A DNA stretch of 64,000 bases from Halomonas smyrnensis AAD6 (GCF_000265245.1 NZ_AJKS02000003.1:199114-263113); one strand, 5' to 3'. Positions 45,459 to 54,902 are shown, numbered from the stretch's first letter. Numbers and translations are program-made. Notes: generated by a model from the letters alone, not told the origin.

Positions 45459-46211
45459 TCAGTGGGCCGTCCAGCCGCCGTCGACCATCAGCGCGCTGCC
45501 GGTCACCAGGGCGGCGGCGTCCGAGGCGAGGAAGGCCACCGGGCCCATGATGTCCTCGATCCGGCCGAGACGCCCCAGCGGTATCTTCGCCAGCACCGCC
45601 TCGCGAAAGCCCGGCTGCTCGAAGAACGGCCGGGTCATCGGCGTCTCGACGAAGGTCGGGCAGACGCTGTTGACGCGGATGCCACGGGGGCCGAGTTCCA
45701 CGGCCATGGCCCGGGTCATGCCCTCCACCGCGGACTTTGAGGCGCAGTAGAGGCTGCGGTCGGCGGCGCCCACGTGGCCCATCTGGGACGACATGTTGAT
45801 GATCGAGCCGCCCTCCGGCATCGAGGCGATCACGGTCTGGGCCAGGAAGTAGGCGGCCCGCACATTGATGTCCATCACCGCCGCGTAGTCATCCTCGCTG
45901 ATCTCGTCGATCGGCTTGGGCCGATTGGTGCCGGCATTGTTGACCAGGATATCGATGCGTCGGCCGCTGAGCGCCTCGCGCACCGCCGCGGTATCGGTGA
46001 CATCCAGGACCAACGCCTCGGCCGAGTGGCCGGCGGCGGTCAGCGCCGCCACCGCCTCCTCGAGGACCGCGGGGTCACGGGCCACCAGGATCACCTTGGC
46101 GCCGACCTGGGCCAGGGCGCAGGCCGCCGCCAGCCCCAGGCCCTTGCTGGCCCCGGTGATCAGTGCCGTGCGGCCATCCAGCCGCTGGCTCGGTGTCTGG
46201 GGTAGCGTCAT
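45459..46211 (-). CDS. SDR-family oxidoreductase
   Basis: A 250-residue classical short-chain dehydrogenase/reductase. Cofactor motif TGASKGLG (residues about 20-27), NNAG (about 91-94), catalytic serine in INMSSQMG, and YCASK (Tyr and Lys about 155-159). The C-terminal motif GSALMVDGGWTAH is typical. Arginine after the second strand (VARDP) suggests NADP is possible, but this is uncertain. It lies between the HpsN-like and SnoaL-like genes in one operon. In known diol-sulfonate pathways SDRs interconvert stereoisomers before HpsN acts, which is one model here. Confidence 0.92.
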   Translation of the reverse strand: MTLPQTPSQRLDGRTALITGASKGLGLAAACALAQVGAKVILVARDPAVLEEAVAALTAAGHSAEALVLDVTDTAAVREALSGRRIDILVNNAGTNRPKPIDEISEDDYAAVMDINVRAAYFLAQTVIASMPEGGSIINMSSQMGHVGAADRSLYCASKSAVEGMTRAMAVELGPRGIRVNSVCPTFVETPMTRPFFEQPGFREAVLAKIPLGRLGRIEDIMGPVAFLASDAAALVTGSALMVDGGWTAH

Positions 46212-46235
46212 GATTGGCTCCTCAATCGGACCGCC

Positions 46236-47546
46236 TCAGGCTTCCACCTGGCCGGCATAGGGCACGTCGCGCTGGCCGTAGCGGCGCACGCGCTCGTTGG
46301 CCTGCTCGCCGTGACCGGCGAAGCCTTCAAGGGCACAGAGCCGCGAGCAGTAGCCACCGATGCGGGCGGAGGCCTCGTCGGTGAGCACGCGCTGGTAGGT
46401 GCAGGTCTTGAGGAACTTGCCGACCCACAGGCCACCGGTGTATCGCGCCGCCTTCTTGGTGGGCAGGGTGTGGTTGGTACCGATCACCTTGTCACCGTAG
46501 GCGACGTTGGTGCGCGGCCCCAGGAACAACGCGCCGTAGTTGACCATGTTGTCGAGGTACCAGTCGGCGTTCTCGGTCATGATCTGGACATGTTCGTAGG
46601 CCATGTCGTTGGCGACCTGAAGCATTTCCTCGTGGCTGTCGCAGACGATGATCTCGCCGTAGGTCTCCCAGGACTGACGGGCGGCATCGGCGGTGGGCAG
46701 CTTCTCGAGCAGCTCGGCGATCGCGGTCTCGGTATCGCGGGCCAGGGCCTCGGAGTTGGTCAGCAGCGCACAAGGCGAGTTGGTGCCGTGCTCGGCCTGG
46801 CCCAGCAGGTCGGTGGCGCACAGCAGGCCGTCGACGCTGTCATCGGCGATCACCAGGGTCTCGGTGGGGCCGGCGAACAGATCGATACCGACACGACCGA
46901 ACAGCTGGCGCTTGGCCTCGGCGACGAAGGCATTGCCCGGGCCGACCAGCATGTCCACCGGGTCGATGCTCTCGGTGCCGATGGCCATGGCACCCACCGC
47001 CTGAACGCCACCGAGCACCAGGATCTCGTCGGCGCCGGCCAGGTGCATGGCGGCGACGATCGCCGGGTGGGCCTTGCCCTTGTAGGGCGGCGCCGCGGCG
47101 ACCACGCGCTTGACGCCGGCCACCTTGGCGGTCAGCACACTCATGTGAGCCGAGGCCACCATCGGATAGCCGCCACCGGGGATGTAGCACCCCACCGCCT
47201 CGATGGGCACATGCTTGTGACCGAGGATCACGCCGGGGCTGTTCTCGATCTCGACCGGCTGCATGGACGCGAGCTGAGCCTCGGCAAAACGACGAACCTG
47301 CGCCTGGGCGAAGCGGATGTCTTCCAGCGACTGGGGGTCGACCTCGCTGATCGCCTGATCGATCTCTTCCTGGGTCAGGCGGAAGCTCTCCGGCGACCAG
47401 CCGTCGAAACGCTCGGAGAGTTCGCGCACGGCGCTATCGCCGCGGGCCTCGATGTCGGCCAGGGTGGTTTCGACGACGTCGCGCACCTTACGGTCGGCTT
47501 CGGCGCGCACATCCTGGGTGGCACCGGACTTGAGATAACGGATCAT
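46236..47546 (-). CDS. HisD-superfamily alcohol dehydrogenase (HpsN-like)
   Basis: A 436-residue protein of the histidinol-dehydrogenase superfamily. All catalytic positions are kept: zinc ligands in GQAEHG, Asp in [10 protein letters not shown] and His in EGFAGHGEQ, and the Glu-His pair in YEHVQIM. Details such as [12 protein letters not shown] and [20 protein letters not shown] resemble the sulfopropanediol 3-dehydrogenase HpsN group more than biosynthetic HisD. Enzymes of this fold oxidise a primary alcohol to a carboxylate in two NAD+ steps. No his genes are nearby. It is the first gene of its operon, with a LacI-type operator 109 bases upstream. Confidence 0.87.
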   Translation of the reverse strand: MIRYLKSGATQDVRAEADRKVRDVVETTLADIEARGDSAVRELSERFDGWSPESFRLTQEEIDQAISEVDPQSLEDIRFAQAQVRRFAEAQLASMQPVEIENSPGVILGHKHVPIEAVGCYIPGGGYPMVASAHMSVLTAKVAGVKRVVAAAPPYKGKAHPAIVAAMHLAGADEILVLGGVQAVGAMAIGTESIDPVDMLVGPGNAFVAEAKRQLFGRVGIDLFAGPTETLVIADDSVDGLLCATDLLGQAEHGTNSPCALLTNSEALARDTETAIAELLEKLPTADAARQSWETYGEIIVCDSHEEMLQVANDMAYEHVQIMTENADWYLDNMVNYGALFLGPRTNVAYGDKVIGTNHTLPTKKAARYTGGLWVGKFLKTCTYQRVLTDEASARIGGYCSRLCALEGFAGHGEQANERVRRYGQRDVPYAGQVEA

Positions 47547-47654
47547 GGATTCACCTCGGAATTGCGGAATAGTGATGTTGGGTTCGGCGCCTTCGTTCGC
47601 GGCCCGGGCGCTGGCACAGGATCAACGTGGCGCTGATGGTAATCTGGCATTTTT

Positions 47655-47668
47655 TGCATACGAATGCA
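47655..47668. promoter_or_regulatory. LacI-type operator, site 2
   Basis: TGCATACGAATGCA lies within the longer palindrome TTGCAT-acga-ATGCAA (47654-47669). It matches TGAATACGTATTCA at 11 of 14 and site 5 at 12 of 14. It is 109 bases before the HpsN-like start, between two transcription units of the region. Confidence 0.65.
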
Positions 47669-47720
47669 ACAAGGAGGAAAAAGGGCTCCCCCGGGCATTA
47701 AACCATGCGAAATGTCGGCT

Positions 47721-48689
47721 CTAGATCCACGGCTTCGGCGGGAGCGCCATCATGTCAGGTGACAGCGTCCCACCAAGATAGTCCAGTACATTCTGCGCCG
47801 AGCGGGTCGCCATGCGAATCGCCCCTTGTCGGGTCATGGCGGCCGAGTGGGGCGTCACGAGTACATCCGACCGGCCAAGCAAGGGGTCTTCTAAGCTAGG
47901 GGGCTCGTTATCCAGCACATCCGTGGCATAGAAACCGAGGCGCCCCGCCTTGAGCGCGGACACCAGTGCCCGCTCATCGACGATACCGCCACGCGCGGTA
48001 TTGACCAAGATGGCCCCCGGGCGGCATTTTCCCAGCACCTCGTGTCCAAACAGCCCCGCGGTTTGCTCGGTTCGGGGCATGTGGATACTGATTACCTCAG
48101 CCGTTTCCAGGGCCGTCGCCAAGTCGTCGACCCGCGCCATCCCCTCGGGTAGGGGGGCGTCGACGGGCATGAAGGGATCATAGATCGAGAGCCGTGCACC
48201 GAAGGCCGCCGCACGAGCGGCGTAGGCACGCCCAATACGCCCAAATCCAACCACCAGCGTATCCGCGCCCTCGAGATCTCGCGCCCCCAGGGAGTCACGT
48301 ACTGTCCAGTCGCCAGATCTCACCGCCTCGGTAGCGACCCCGATATTCTTGCAAGCCCCCAATGTCAGGGCCATGGCGTGCTCGGCGACAGAAACCAAAT
48401 TGCTGTCCGAAGCAATGGCTACACCAATGCCCAGCTCCGTCATCAAGTTGAAGTCGATATTATCGCAACCGACGCCATGGCGTGAAACCAATCTCAAGCG
48501 AGGGGCGGAGCGATAAGCGGACTCGGACAAACGCCGCGCGCGTAGAATAACAGCATCAGCGTCCTGAAGATGATCCAGAATCATCTCTTCAGTAGGCTCG
48601 GGAAGGTGAACAAGTTCCACATGAGGCGCATCACGCAACAGGGAAAGTCCTTCCTCACGGATGGGGTCAAGAGCTAGAACTTTTGTCAT
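47721..48689 (-). CDS. D-2-hydroxyacid dehydrogenase family protein
   Basis: A 322-residue NAD-dependent D-isomer-specific 2-hydroxyacid dehydrogenase. The dinucleotide motif is VVGFGRIGRA (about residue 146). Catalytic Arg is in NTARGGIVDE, Glu in DVLDNEPP and His in TPHSAAMT. Relatives include phosphoglycerate dehydrogenases and the sulfolactate dehydrogenase SlcC; the substrate cannot be fixed here. It overlaps the HpcH aldolase gene by one base (TAATG) and ends the AT-rich operon. Its 3' half is GC-rich like the host and its 5' half AT-rich. Confidence 0.88.
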   Translation of the reverse strand: MTKVLALDPIREEGLSLLRDAPHVELVHLPEPTEEMILDHLQDADAVILRARRLSESAYRSAPRLRLVSRHGVGCDNIDFNLMTELGIGVAIASDSNLVSVAEHAMALTLGACKNIGVATEAVRSGDWTVRDSLGARDLEGADTLVVGFGRIGRAYAARAAAFGARLSIYDPFMPVDAPLPEGMARVDDLATALETAEVISIHMPRTEQTAGLFGHEVLGKCRPGAILVNTARGGIVDERALVSALKAGRLGFYATDVLDNEPPSLEDPLLGRSDVLVTPHSAAMTRQGAIRMATRSAQNVLDYLGGTLSPDMMALPPKPWI

Positions 48690-49447
48690 TACTCATCCCC
48701 CACTTTCACCGATGAGACAGAACCCTTAGAGAAGTACTCCTGCATTGGTTTATGCTCGCTGGCTACCGCTACCATATTCACACCACGCTCGAACCAGGCA
48801 CGAGCATCTTCCATCTTCGGTACAAACGTCGCCACAGGCACGCCTCTGGTTGCACAAGCCTTGATGACACTTTCCACGGCCGACGTCACCTCCGGTGCGT
48901 CTAGATCATAAACGCCATAGGCAACGGCCAAGTCGGCCCGCCCCACGAAACAGGCACTCACACCCTCTACCGCGGCAATTTCATCGATGGCTTCCACACC
49001 CTCGGGATCCTCAATCTGCAGAATGACGGAAACATCACTGGCATTCTCAAGGTGCTCGGACATGGACACACGCCCATAGTTTCCCGCACGGTTAGTCGCC
49101 GAATACCCACGTCCTCCGGCACCGTAATGAGCCGCCTCGACAACCTCTCTCGCTTGCTCGGCACTCACGACATGTGGAACGAGGAAACCATCCGCCCCCA
49201 TATCAAGCACACGAAGAATATCGGCGGGCGCTCCCTCCGTCAGGCGTACAAAAGCCGGGATTCCTACCGCCTTGGCGGCCAAGAGACAACTGTCGGTTTC
49301 TGAGATGCCAAAGGTCGAGTGCTCGGCATCGAGAACAATATAATCCAACCCACTTCCACCAAGGGCCTCAACGACAACATGATGAGGAGTCTTGATAAAT
49401 GTGCCCAACAAAGGAGAGCCGCTAGAAATATCCTTGTTTATATGCAT
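48689..49447 (-). CDS. HpcH/HpaI-family class II aldolase
   Basis: A 252-residue metal-dependent pyruvate-type aldolase of the HpcH/HpaI family. It has the opening LLGTFIKTPHH, LDAEHSTFG, the catalytic arginine in FVRLTEG, metal ligands in QIEDPEGVEAI and FVGRADLA. These enzymes split 4-hydroxy-2-oxo acids to pyruvate (or glyoxylate) and an aldehyde. ATG 49447 is taken; a GTG six bases earlier is also possible, and neither has a strong Shine-Dalgarno. It lies between the Ldh-family and D-2-hydroxyacid dehydrogenase genes, consistent with cleavage of the 2-oxo acid they make. Confidence 0.88.
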   Translation of the reverse strand: MHINKDISSGSPLLGTFIKTPHHVVVEALGGSGLDYIVLDAEHSTFGISETDSCLLAAKAVGIPAFVRLTEGAPADILRVLDMGADGFLVPHVVSAEQAREVVEAAHYGAGGRGYSATNRAGNYGRVSMSEHLENASDVSVILQIEDPEGVEAIDEIAAVEGVSACFVGRADLAVAYGVYDLDAPEVTSAVESVIKACATRGVPVATFVPKMEDARAWFERGVNMVAVASEHKPMQEYFSKGSVSSVKVGDE

Positions 49448-49473
49448 AACCACAACCCATTCAAAATAGAAGT

Positions 49474-50574
49474 TTAATTATCGCCAAAACCCGCTAAACA
49501 GCAGTGGAGTAGATTTTTTCTCTTAGCTATATCCGCTATCTCTTCAGCCACTTCTTTTGGCAACTCCAAACCAGAAACACACCGCTCTTTCAGGCGTTCT
49601 CGCTCGGGGTCTCCAGGTATCCTCACACGCTCGACTCCCTTCTCAGGGGCCGCTTGACGCAAAAAGGAAAGATAATCAGCCACCTCGGCGCCAAACCCAT
49701 TCGTATCGTCCAACACTTCAGGACGAATAAAGATCGATAACATACCATTACCGAAGGAGTGATCCGTGGTTCCATTGGTGCCATTGCCGGTCAATGCCCC
49801 AGCCAGTAGCTCGCAGGCGAGAGCCAGCCCAGAGCCTTTATGTTCGCCAACAGTTCGCAAGGCACCGGTGCCGGCACGTGGGTCGGGCACCTTTTCATCC
49901 AGGGTTGCTCCATAGAGCTCACGGGGATCATCAGTCCGCTGGCCACTACCGGAAATCAAGGCGTCACGCGGCAAAGACTTCCCTCCTCGTCCCGCCACCA
50001 AAGCCTTGCCTTCTGCGACCAATGAAGTGGCAAAATCAAGGACGAAGTCATCCCCGGCACCATGAGGCACACCGATTGCGACGGGAGCCGTTGAAATGGC
50101 CCTCTGTGACGAACCGAAGGGGGCCACTAGGCGCGAGCCAGCCACATTCACAAAGTGGATACTCACCATTCCTTCCGCACAGGCCTGCTCGGCATAGGCC
50201 CCCAAACGCCCCACATGGCCCGCCCGCCGCAAGGCCACCAGCGATAGCCCATGCTCTCTGGCACGATCGATTCCCAAGGCGGCGGCCTCCGTCGCCAGCC
50301 GCTGGCCCATCCCGTCTTGGCCATCGAACTGCAACATCACACCGGTATCAAGGATAGTTTTCAAAGTCCGGTTCGCGTTGATCTTTCCAGTTCCCAACCA
50401 AGCGTGATACCGAAGAATTCGTATTACACCATGGCTATCATGCCCGCGTAGAGAAGCATCCACCAAATGGTCGCTTACGATTTTCGCTTCATATGATTCA
50501 CAGCCATCCGACATAAGAATATCGCACAGCAAGTTAGCCAACTCACCGGGATCGACTATAGAGCTCGGCATCAT
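49474..50574 (-). CDS. Ldh-family (malate/L-lactate/sulfolactate-type) dehydrogenase
   Basis: A 366-residue NAD(P)-dependent 2-hydroxyacid dehydrogenase of the Ldh_2 (non-Rossmann) family. Typical motifs are GHDSHGVIRI near residue 45, GHVGRLGAYAE, FVNVAGS and GEHKGSGLALACELL. Members oxidise malate, L-lactate, ureidoglycolate or (R)-sulfolactate. Stereochemically they usually complement D-2-hydroxyacid dehydrogenases. The start overlaps the LhgO-like stop by four bases. The gene is AT-rich relative to the window. Confidence 0.88.
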   Translation of the reverse strand: MMPSSIVDPGELANLLCDILMSDGCESYEAKIVSDHLVDASLRGHDSHGVIRILRYHAWLGTGKINANRTLKTILDTGVMLQFDGQDGMGQRLATEAAALGIDRAREHGLSLVALRRAGHVGRLGAYAEQACAEGMVSIHFVNVAGSRLVAPFGSSQRAISTAPVAIGVPHGAGDDFVLDFATSLVAEGKALVAGRGGKSLPRDALISGSGQRTDDPRELYGATLDEKVPDPRAGTGALRTVGEHKGSGLALACELLAGALTGNGTNGTTDHSFGNGMLSIFIRPEVLDDTNGFGAEVADYLSFLRQAAPEKGVERVRIPGDPERERLKERCVSGLELPKEVAEEIADIAKRKNLLHCCLAGFGDN

Positions 50575-51794
50575 ACCGCCACCTTTTCTTTACAGGATTC
50601 TCCCTCACGCTCGAACAGACGCCGTGCGATGGCTTTCCCTATTGGTAAAGCTGAAGTCGCGGCTGGTGATGGCGCATTACAGACAAACACTGATCGCTCG
50701 GTATCGAGAAAAAGAAAGTCATGAATCAAGCTACCGTCACGAGACACCGCCTGGGCGCGAATCCCTGCCTCGATCGGCTTGAGATCATCATATGACAAAT
50801 CCGGGCAGTATTTTCTACACTGTTTCAAATAATGCGACTTAGCCATAGAGTTGCAAAACTCACTCACTCCTGAAGAAAAATTCTTCCTCATCATTTTCCA
50901 GAAACCTGAAAACAACAGATATTCAGACATATCTCTGGCGTTCAATGAAAACTTGCGATAACCTTCGCGCGCCATCCCCAGCATGGCATTGGGACCTACC
51001 GTGGTGGAACCGTCCACCATATTGGTCAGATGAATACCCAAGAATGGAAGCGCAGGGTCGGGAACCGGATAAATAAGGTGATTTATTTTTCCTGTCCAGC
51101 GTGGAGAAAGGCGGTAATACTCGCCCCGGAAAGGCACAATTCGGAAGTCGGGATTCAAACCGGCGAGACGCGCGAGTCGATCGGCCTGCAAGCCAGGGCA
51201 GACAACCAGGCGCCTTGTGCTGATCATGTCAGACTCGGCATCCACCTCGACATATGAAGAGCATTCTCTAATCGCCAACACCTCAGCCTCAAGCTTTATC
51301 TCCCCTCCAAGAGAGATAATGTTTTTGGCCAAGGCATTACATACTTCACGATAATCTACAATAGCGGTACCTGGAACTCGCAGAGCGGCTATACCACTGA
51401 CATATGGTTCCATGTCCCGCAACTCATTTTCACCCACCTTTTCAACAGCGACACCATTCTCGGCCGATCGCTGATAAAGATTTTCCATTCGATCCTTTTC
51501 CACACTGTCAGTAGCAACAATCAACTTCCCACAATCGTGGTAGTATATGTCATGCTCTCGACAGAAGGCTTTAGTCTCATGAGCCCCATCTCTACAAAGA
51601 CGAGCTTTCAGTGAACCTGGAGAGTAGTAGATCCCTGAGTGAATCACCCCACTGTTGTGGCCAGTCTGATGCTTCGCGAGAGTCTTCTCTTTTTCCAGCA
51701 GCACCAAACTTGCGCCTGGACGTTTCTCCAGTATCGCGCGTGCCGTGGCCAACCCAACGATTCCGCCTCCAATGATGCAGTAGTCATAAGCCAT
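50571..51794 (-). CDS. L-2-hydroxyglutarate oxidase family protein (LhgO-like)
   Basis: A 407-residue FAD-dependent oxidoreductase of the LhgO family. It has the N-terminal FAD motif IIGGGIVGLATA, the signature HQTGHNSGVIHSGIYY and the C-terminal block SPAATSALPIGKAIA. LhgO oxidises L-2-hydroxyglutarate and feeds electrons to the quinone pool. In this operon, with two other 2-hydroxyacid dehydrogenases and an aldolase, the physiological substrate may be another L-2-hydroxy acid. It overlaps the Ldh-family gene by four bases and follows the TAXI gene by 63 bases. Confidence 0.88.
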   Translation of the reverse strand: MAYDYCIIGGGIVGLATARAILEKRPGASLVLLEKEKTLAKHQTGHNSGVIHSGIYYSPGSLKARLCRDGAHETKAFCREHDIYYHDCGKLIVATDSVEKDRMENLYQRSAENGVAVEKVGENELRDMEPYVSGIAALRVPGTAIVDYREVCNALAKNIISLGGEIKLEAEVLAIRECSSYVEVDAESDMISTRRLVVCPGLQADRLARLAGLNPDFRIVPFRGEYYRLSPRWTGKINHLIYPVPDPALPFLGIHLTNMVDGSTTVGPNAMLGMAREGYRKFSLNARDMSEYLLFSGFWKMMRKNFSSGVSEFCNSMAKSHYLKQCRKYCPDLSYDDLKPIEAGIRAQAVSRDGSLIHDFLFLDTERSVFVCNAPSPAATSALPIGKAIARRLFEREGESCKEKVAV

Positions 51795-51857
51795 GGAAAG
51801 GTACCTATAGACATTTCGAGAAGGCGTGGCTTATTAAGCCACGCCCTTCTCTATTAT

Positions 51858-52793
51858 TTACTGCTCTTCGAGCTCGCTGAAGAACCGTGCGGAACCAGGG
51901 TGTTGCTCGATCCCGACGTCTTGGCCAAGTTGATCCTGGGTGGTGCCTTTGAGGGCCGCTACGGCAACGCCCAGATCATCCAGGCGGTCATGAATGGCTT
52001 CAGTGACCTTGTAGATTGCTTCCTCATCGGCGTTACAGGAAGCAATCACGTGAGTTCCAAAACTCACCGACGGGACAGGCCCCTCCATATCCGGATAAGC
52101 ATCGGCTGGAATAACAAAGCGTTGATAACCGGAATTTGCCTCCTTCATGGTGGCAAACATTTCGTCCGTCACGGGCAACAAGCGAAGATCCCTCGAGGCT
52201 CCCACATCCATAATGACGCCAGCTGGAATCCCAGTAGCCTGAAAGAACCCATCCACTTGTCCGTCTTTCATCATGTTTACCTGATCCGACATCGATGAAA
52301 AAGCCACTTGATCGAGGTCTTCGTAGGTAACACCCGCCGCGTTCAGGGTTTGACGAGCGAGCTGCTCGGCGGTATTGCCCCTTGGCGTCACCGCCAAGCG
52401 CCTGCCTCGGAAATCTTCGAAGCTTTCCATTTCCATATTAACCACAGCGGCCTGAATCACCTGGGGATAAAGAAAAGCCACATTGCAAATATCACTGACA
52501 GGCTCGTCAAAAGGCGGATTTCCCTTGATCGCATCGACGGCGGAGATTGTATTACTCATCCCTAAGTCGGCCCTGCCCAAGCCAATGGCTTTGATATTCG
52601 CCAACCCCCCTCCAGGTCGCACATTAATCTGAATATCGTCGTTCAGGTCTTCCACCGCTGACTTGATAGCCCCCCCGGCCGGATACCAGGATCCACCAGG
52701 GCTTCCAGTGACAAATGTCAACTCTTCGGCTTGAGCGGTGGAGACTCCAGCCATCACAACCACAGCCCCGAACACCATTGATTTAACGTTCAT
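51858..52793 (-). CDS. TAXI-type TRAP solute-binding protein
   Basis: A 311-residue periplasmic receptor of the TRAP-associated extracytoplasmic immunogenic (TAXI) family. A signal peptide (about residues 1-22, ending AQA) precedes LTFVTGSPGGSWYPAGGAI, the TAXI opening. GRADLGMSNTISA and the C-terminal helices follow. Its partner is the fused TRAP permease encoded upstream. Known TAXI substrates include glutamate/2-oxoglutarate and other small carboxylates, which fits a hydroxy- or oxo-acid pathway. AAGGAG precedes the ATG. A stable hairpin lies just before it. Confidence 0.92.
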   Translation of the reverse strand: MNVKSMVFGAVVVMAGVSTAQAEELTFVTGSPGGSWYPAGGAIKSAVEDLNDDIQINVRPGGGLANIKAIGLGRADLGMSNTISAVDAIKGNPPFDEPVSDICNVAFLYPQVIQAAVVNMEMESFEDFRGRRLAVTPRGNTAEQLARQTLNAAGVTYEDLDQVAFSSMSDQVNMMKDGQVDGFFQATGIPAGVIMDVGASRDLRLLPVTDEMFATMKEANSGYQRFVIPADAYPDMEGPVPSVSFGTHVIASCNADEEAIYKVTEAIHDRLDDLGVAVAALKGTTQDQLGQDVGIEQHPGSARFFSELEEQ

Positions 52794-52821
52794 CCTTCAT
52801 CTCCTTGTTTTATATTAAAGG

Positions 52822-52844
52822 ATATAATGCTGAAAGCATTATAT
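52822..52844. other. AT-rich hairpin between TRAP permease and TAXI genes
   Basis: ATATAATGCT (52822-52831), a GAA loop and AGCATTATAT (52835-52844) form a perfect 10-bp stem. It overlaps the permease stop codon and lies about 30 bases before the TAXI start on the (-) strand. There is no T-run, so processing or 3'-end protection giving unequal expression is more likely than termination. Confidence 0.55.
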
Positions 52845-54686
52845 GGTGGACACCGATTGCACTCGGTTTCGTTGAATGATATAGGCCAACCCAGCCATCG
52901 CGATCCCAACCAGATCTGTCAAGACACCCTGGTAAATAAGCACCATGGCTGACGCAACCAACAATACTCGCTCCACCGGGCCAAGAGGGCGTGTTAAATA
53001 CCCATGCAGTCCCGATGCCAAAAATGTAACACCCAATATGGCGGAAAATGCGGCCATAGCAATTTGTAAAGGGGTCCCCTGAAGAATAAGAGCGGGACTA
53101 TAGACAAACATGAAAGGCACGATGTAACCCGTCATCCCCAGCTTGAAGGCAGCAACACTTGCAGGCCAAAAACGCGCACCAGATATCGAATTAGCCGCAA
53201 AGAGCCCAATCGCCACCGGGGGAGTAATCGCCGACATAATAGCAAAGTAAAGAGCAAAGAGGTGTGCGGCCTCCAGTGTGACGCCCAGCTTTATCAAGGC
53301 CGGTATTAGCAATGCAGTCTGTAGGATATATGCTGGCGTCGTGGGAAGCCCCATGCCAATAATAATCCCAGCCACGGCGGTTAGTATTAACGCCAAAAGC
53401 ATTGAGTCACTGGCTATATGGCGCACCACACCGGTGAATTCCAACCCTAGCCCACTATGCACCACTACACCAACGACGATACCCGCACAGGCACAGGCGA
53501 GTGCCACCTTAACCGCATTCACGACACCATTTTCTACACCTTCCAGCACCTTGATAGCACGAAATTCCTTCCGGGTTTCGCGCCGAAGCAATGAAGTAGG
53601 TATAATCGATATAATGCCCGCAAAGGCGGCATAAGCCGGGCTATAGCCTGAAACCAACACTCCGATCACAATAAACAGCGGAAGAATTTGGTGCCCCCGC
53701 TGCTTTATCACGGTCTTGAGCACCGGAATCGAAGCCTCATCTAGGCCACTAAGCCCCTGCCGCTTTGCCTCGAAATGAATGGCAAGAAAAACGCTGACAA
53801 AAAACAATACCGCCGGTATCAAAGCGATTAGCATGACATTGAGATAGCTAACCCCCATGACTTCAGCCATCACGAAGGCCGACGCCCCCATCACTGGCGG
53901 CATGATTTGTCCACCTGTCGAGGCCACCGCCTCTACTGAGCCCGCGAATGGAGCGCGATAACCCAGACGCTTCATCAGTGGAATGGTATAACTTCCAGTG
54001 GTCATGATATTGGCCACTGCGCTACCTGAAATAGACCCAAAAAGAGCAGAACTTATACTGGCAACCTTGGCGGGACCACCCGCTGTACGCCCCGCAACAG
54101 CCGTAGAGAAATCGATAAAGAATTTTCCAGTTCCCAGTTTTTCAGCCAAGGCGCCAAAAAGAACGAAGAGAAAAAGAAAGGTCGCGGAAACATTGAGAGG
54201 AATGCCAAAGATCCCCTCTGTTGTTAAGTAGAGAACATCAATAAGATACTCTGGCGTCAGTGTGCCTGACAACACCGCATAGATAATAAACAAGATCGCC
54301 GTCAAGGGTAGGGCCGGACCCAATGTCCGGCGACAGCCTTCCAACACCAGGCAGGTCAACACAACGCCGCACCAGAACTGCGAGGGAGTCAGCGGATCAA
54401 CCAACTGAAAACGTGCATAGAGCACATCTTGGTTAATGATGAGGTATCCGACTGAAATGACCATTCCCGCAAAGCAGGCCAGGTCAAGGGCGCCCACAGC
54501 CTTGCCACCTCCCCTGACAAAGGGGAATAGAAGAAAGATGATGGCAAGGGAGAACCCCAAGTGGAGACCACGAAACACAAAGGGCTGAGGCGCGCCAAAC
54601 ATCACCACATAAACATGGAAGGCAGCCATCGACAATATGACCGCTAGCGAAACACCCCTTATCAGAGGACTAGATCTTGATTGCAT
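52839..54686 (-). CDS. TRAP transporter fused permease (4TM/12TM)
   Basis: A 615-residue membrane protein with about 16 hydrophobic segments. The N-terminal part corresponds to the small DctQ-like and the rest to the large DctM-like subunit, fused as usual in TAXI systems. DctM features such as FGSISGSAVANIMTTGS, GGQIMPPVMGASAFVMAE and GMGLPTTPAYI are clear. It imports the TAXI-bound solute with sodium. ATG 54686 is chosen for AGAGGTGG upstream; ATG 54752 would add 22 non-homologous residues. It is the first gene of the AT-rich operon, with two LacI-type sites upstream. Confidence 0.92.
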   Translation of the reverse strand: MQSRSSPLIRGVSLAVILSMAAFHVYVVMFGAPQPFVFRGLHLGFSLAIIFLLFPFVRGGGKAVGALDLACFAGMVISVGYLIINQDVLYARFQLVDPLTPSQFWCGVVLTCLVLEGCRRTLGPALPLTAILFIIYAVLSGTLTPEYLIDVLYLTTEGIFGIPLNVSATFLFLFVLFGALAEKLGTGKFFIDFSTAVAGRTAGGPAKVASISSALFGSISGSAVANIMTTGSYTIPLMKRLGYRAPFAGSVEAVASTGGQIMPPVMGASAFVMAEVMGVSYLNVMLIALIPAVLFFVSVFLAIHFEAKRQGLSGLDEASIPVLKTVIKQRGHQILPLFIVIGVLVSGYSPAYAAFAGIISIIPTSLLRRETRKEFRAIKVLEGVENGVVNAVKVALACACAGIVVGVVVHSGLGLEFTGVVRHIASDSMLLALILTAVAGIIIGMGLPTTPAYILQTALLIPALIKLGVTLEAAHLFALYFAIMSAITPPVAIGLFAANSISGARFWPASVAAFKLGMTGYIVPFMFVYSPALILQGTPLQIAMAAFSAILGVTFLASGLHGYLTRPLGPVERVLLVASAMVLIYQGVLTDLVGIAMAGLAYIIQRNRVQSVSTI

Positions 54687-54902
54687 AACCACCTCTAGGT
54701 ATTTGATTATTCCTGGCAGGAATCTTGATTTTTTTGGCGACGCCAATTTCATTTTCTCCCGCCAGGCCTTTTCACAAGACTTCCCGCCTACGGTTCCGTC
54801 AAAATTCTTTCAGCATATTTTCACCAAGAAGGCCTCACGTCGTTATCCAGAGGAGAGCCATCGGGCCCCTTGGGTAATGTTCCTCGCATCAAGATCACTT
54901 AA

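Noticed and set aside
46236..47546. Biosynthetic histidinol dehydrogenase (hisD)
   Set aside because: Catalytic residues are shared, but the sequence details and the catabolic neighbourhood fit the HpsN-like branch and no his genes are present.
46236..51794. Complete dihydroxypropanesulfonate/sulfolactate degradation pathway
   Set aside because: HpsN-, SlcC- and ComC-like families are present, but no desulfonating enzyme or sulfite exporter occurs in the window. The assignment would be a guess.
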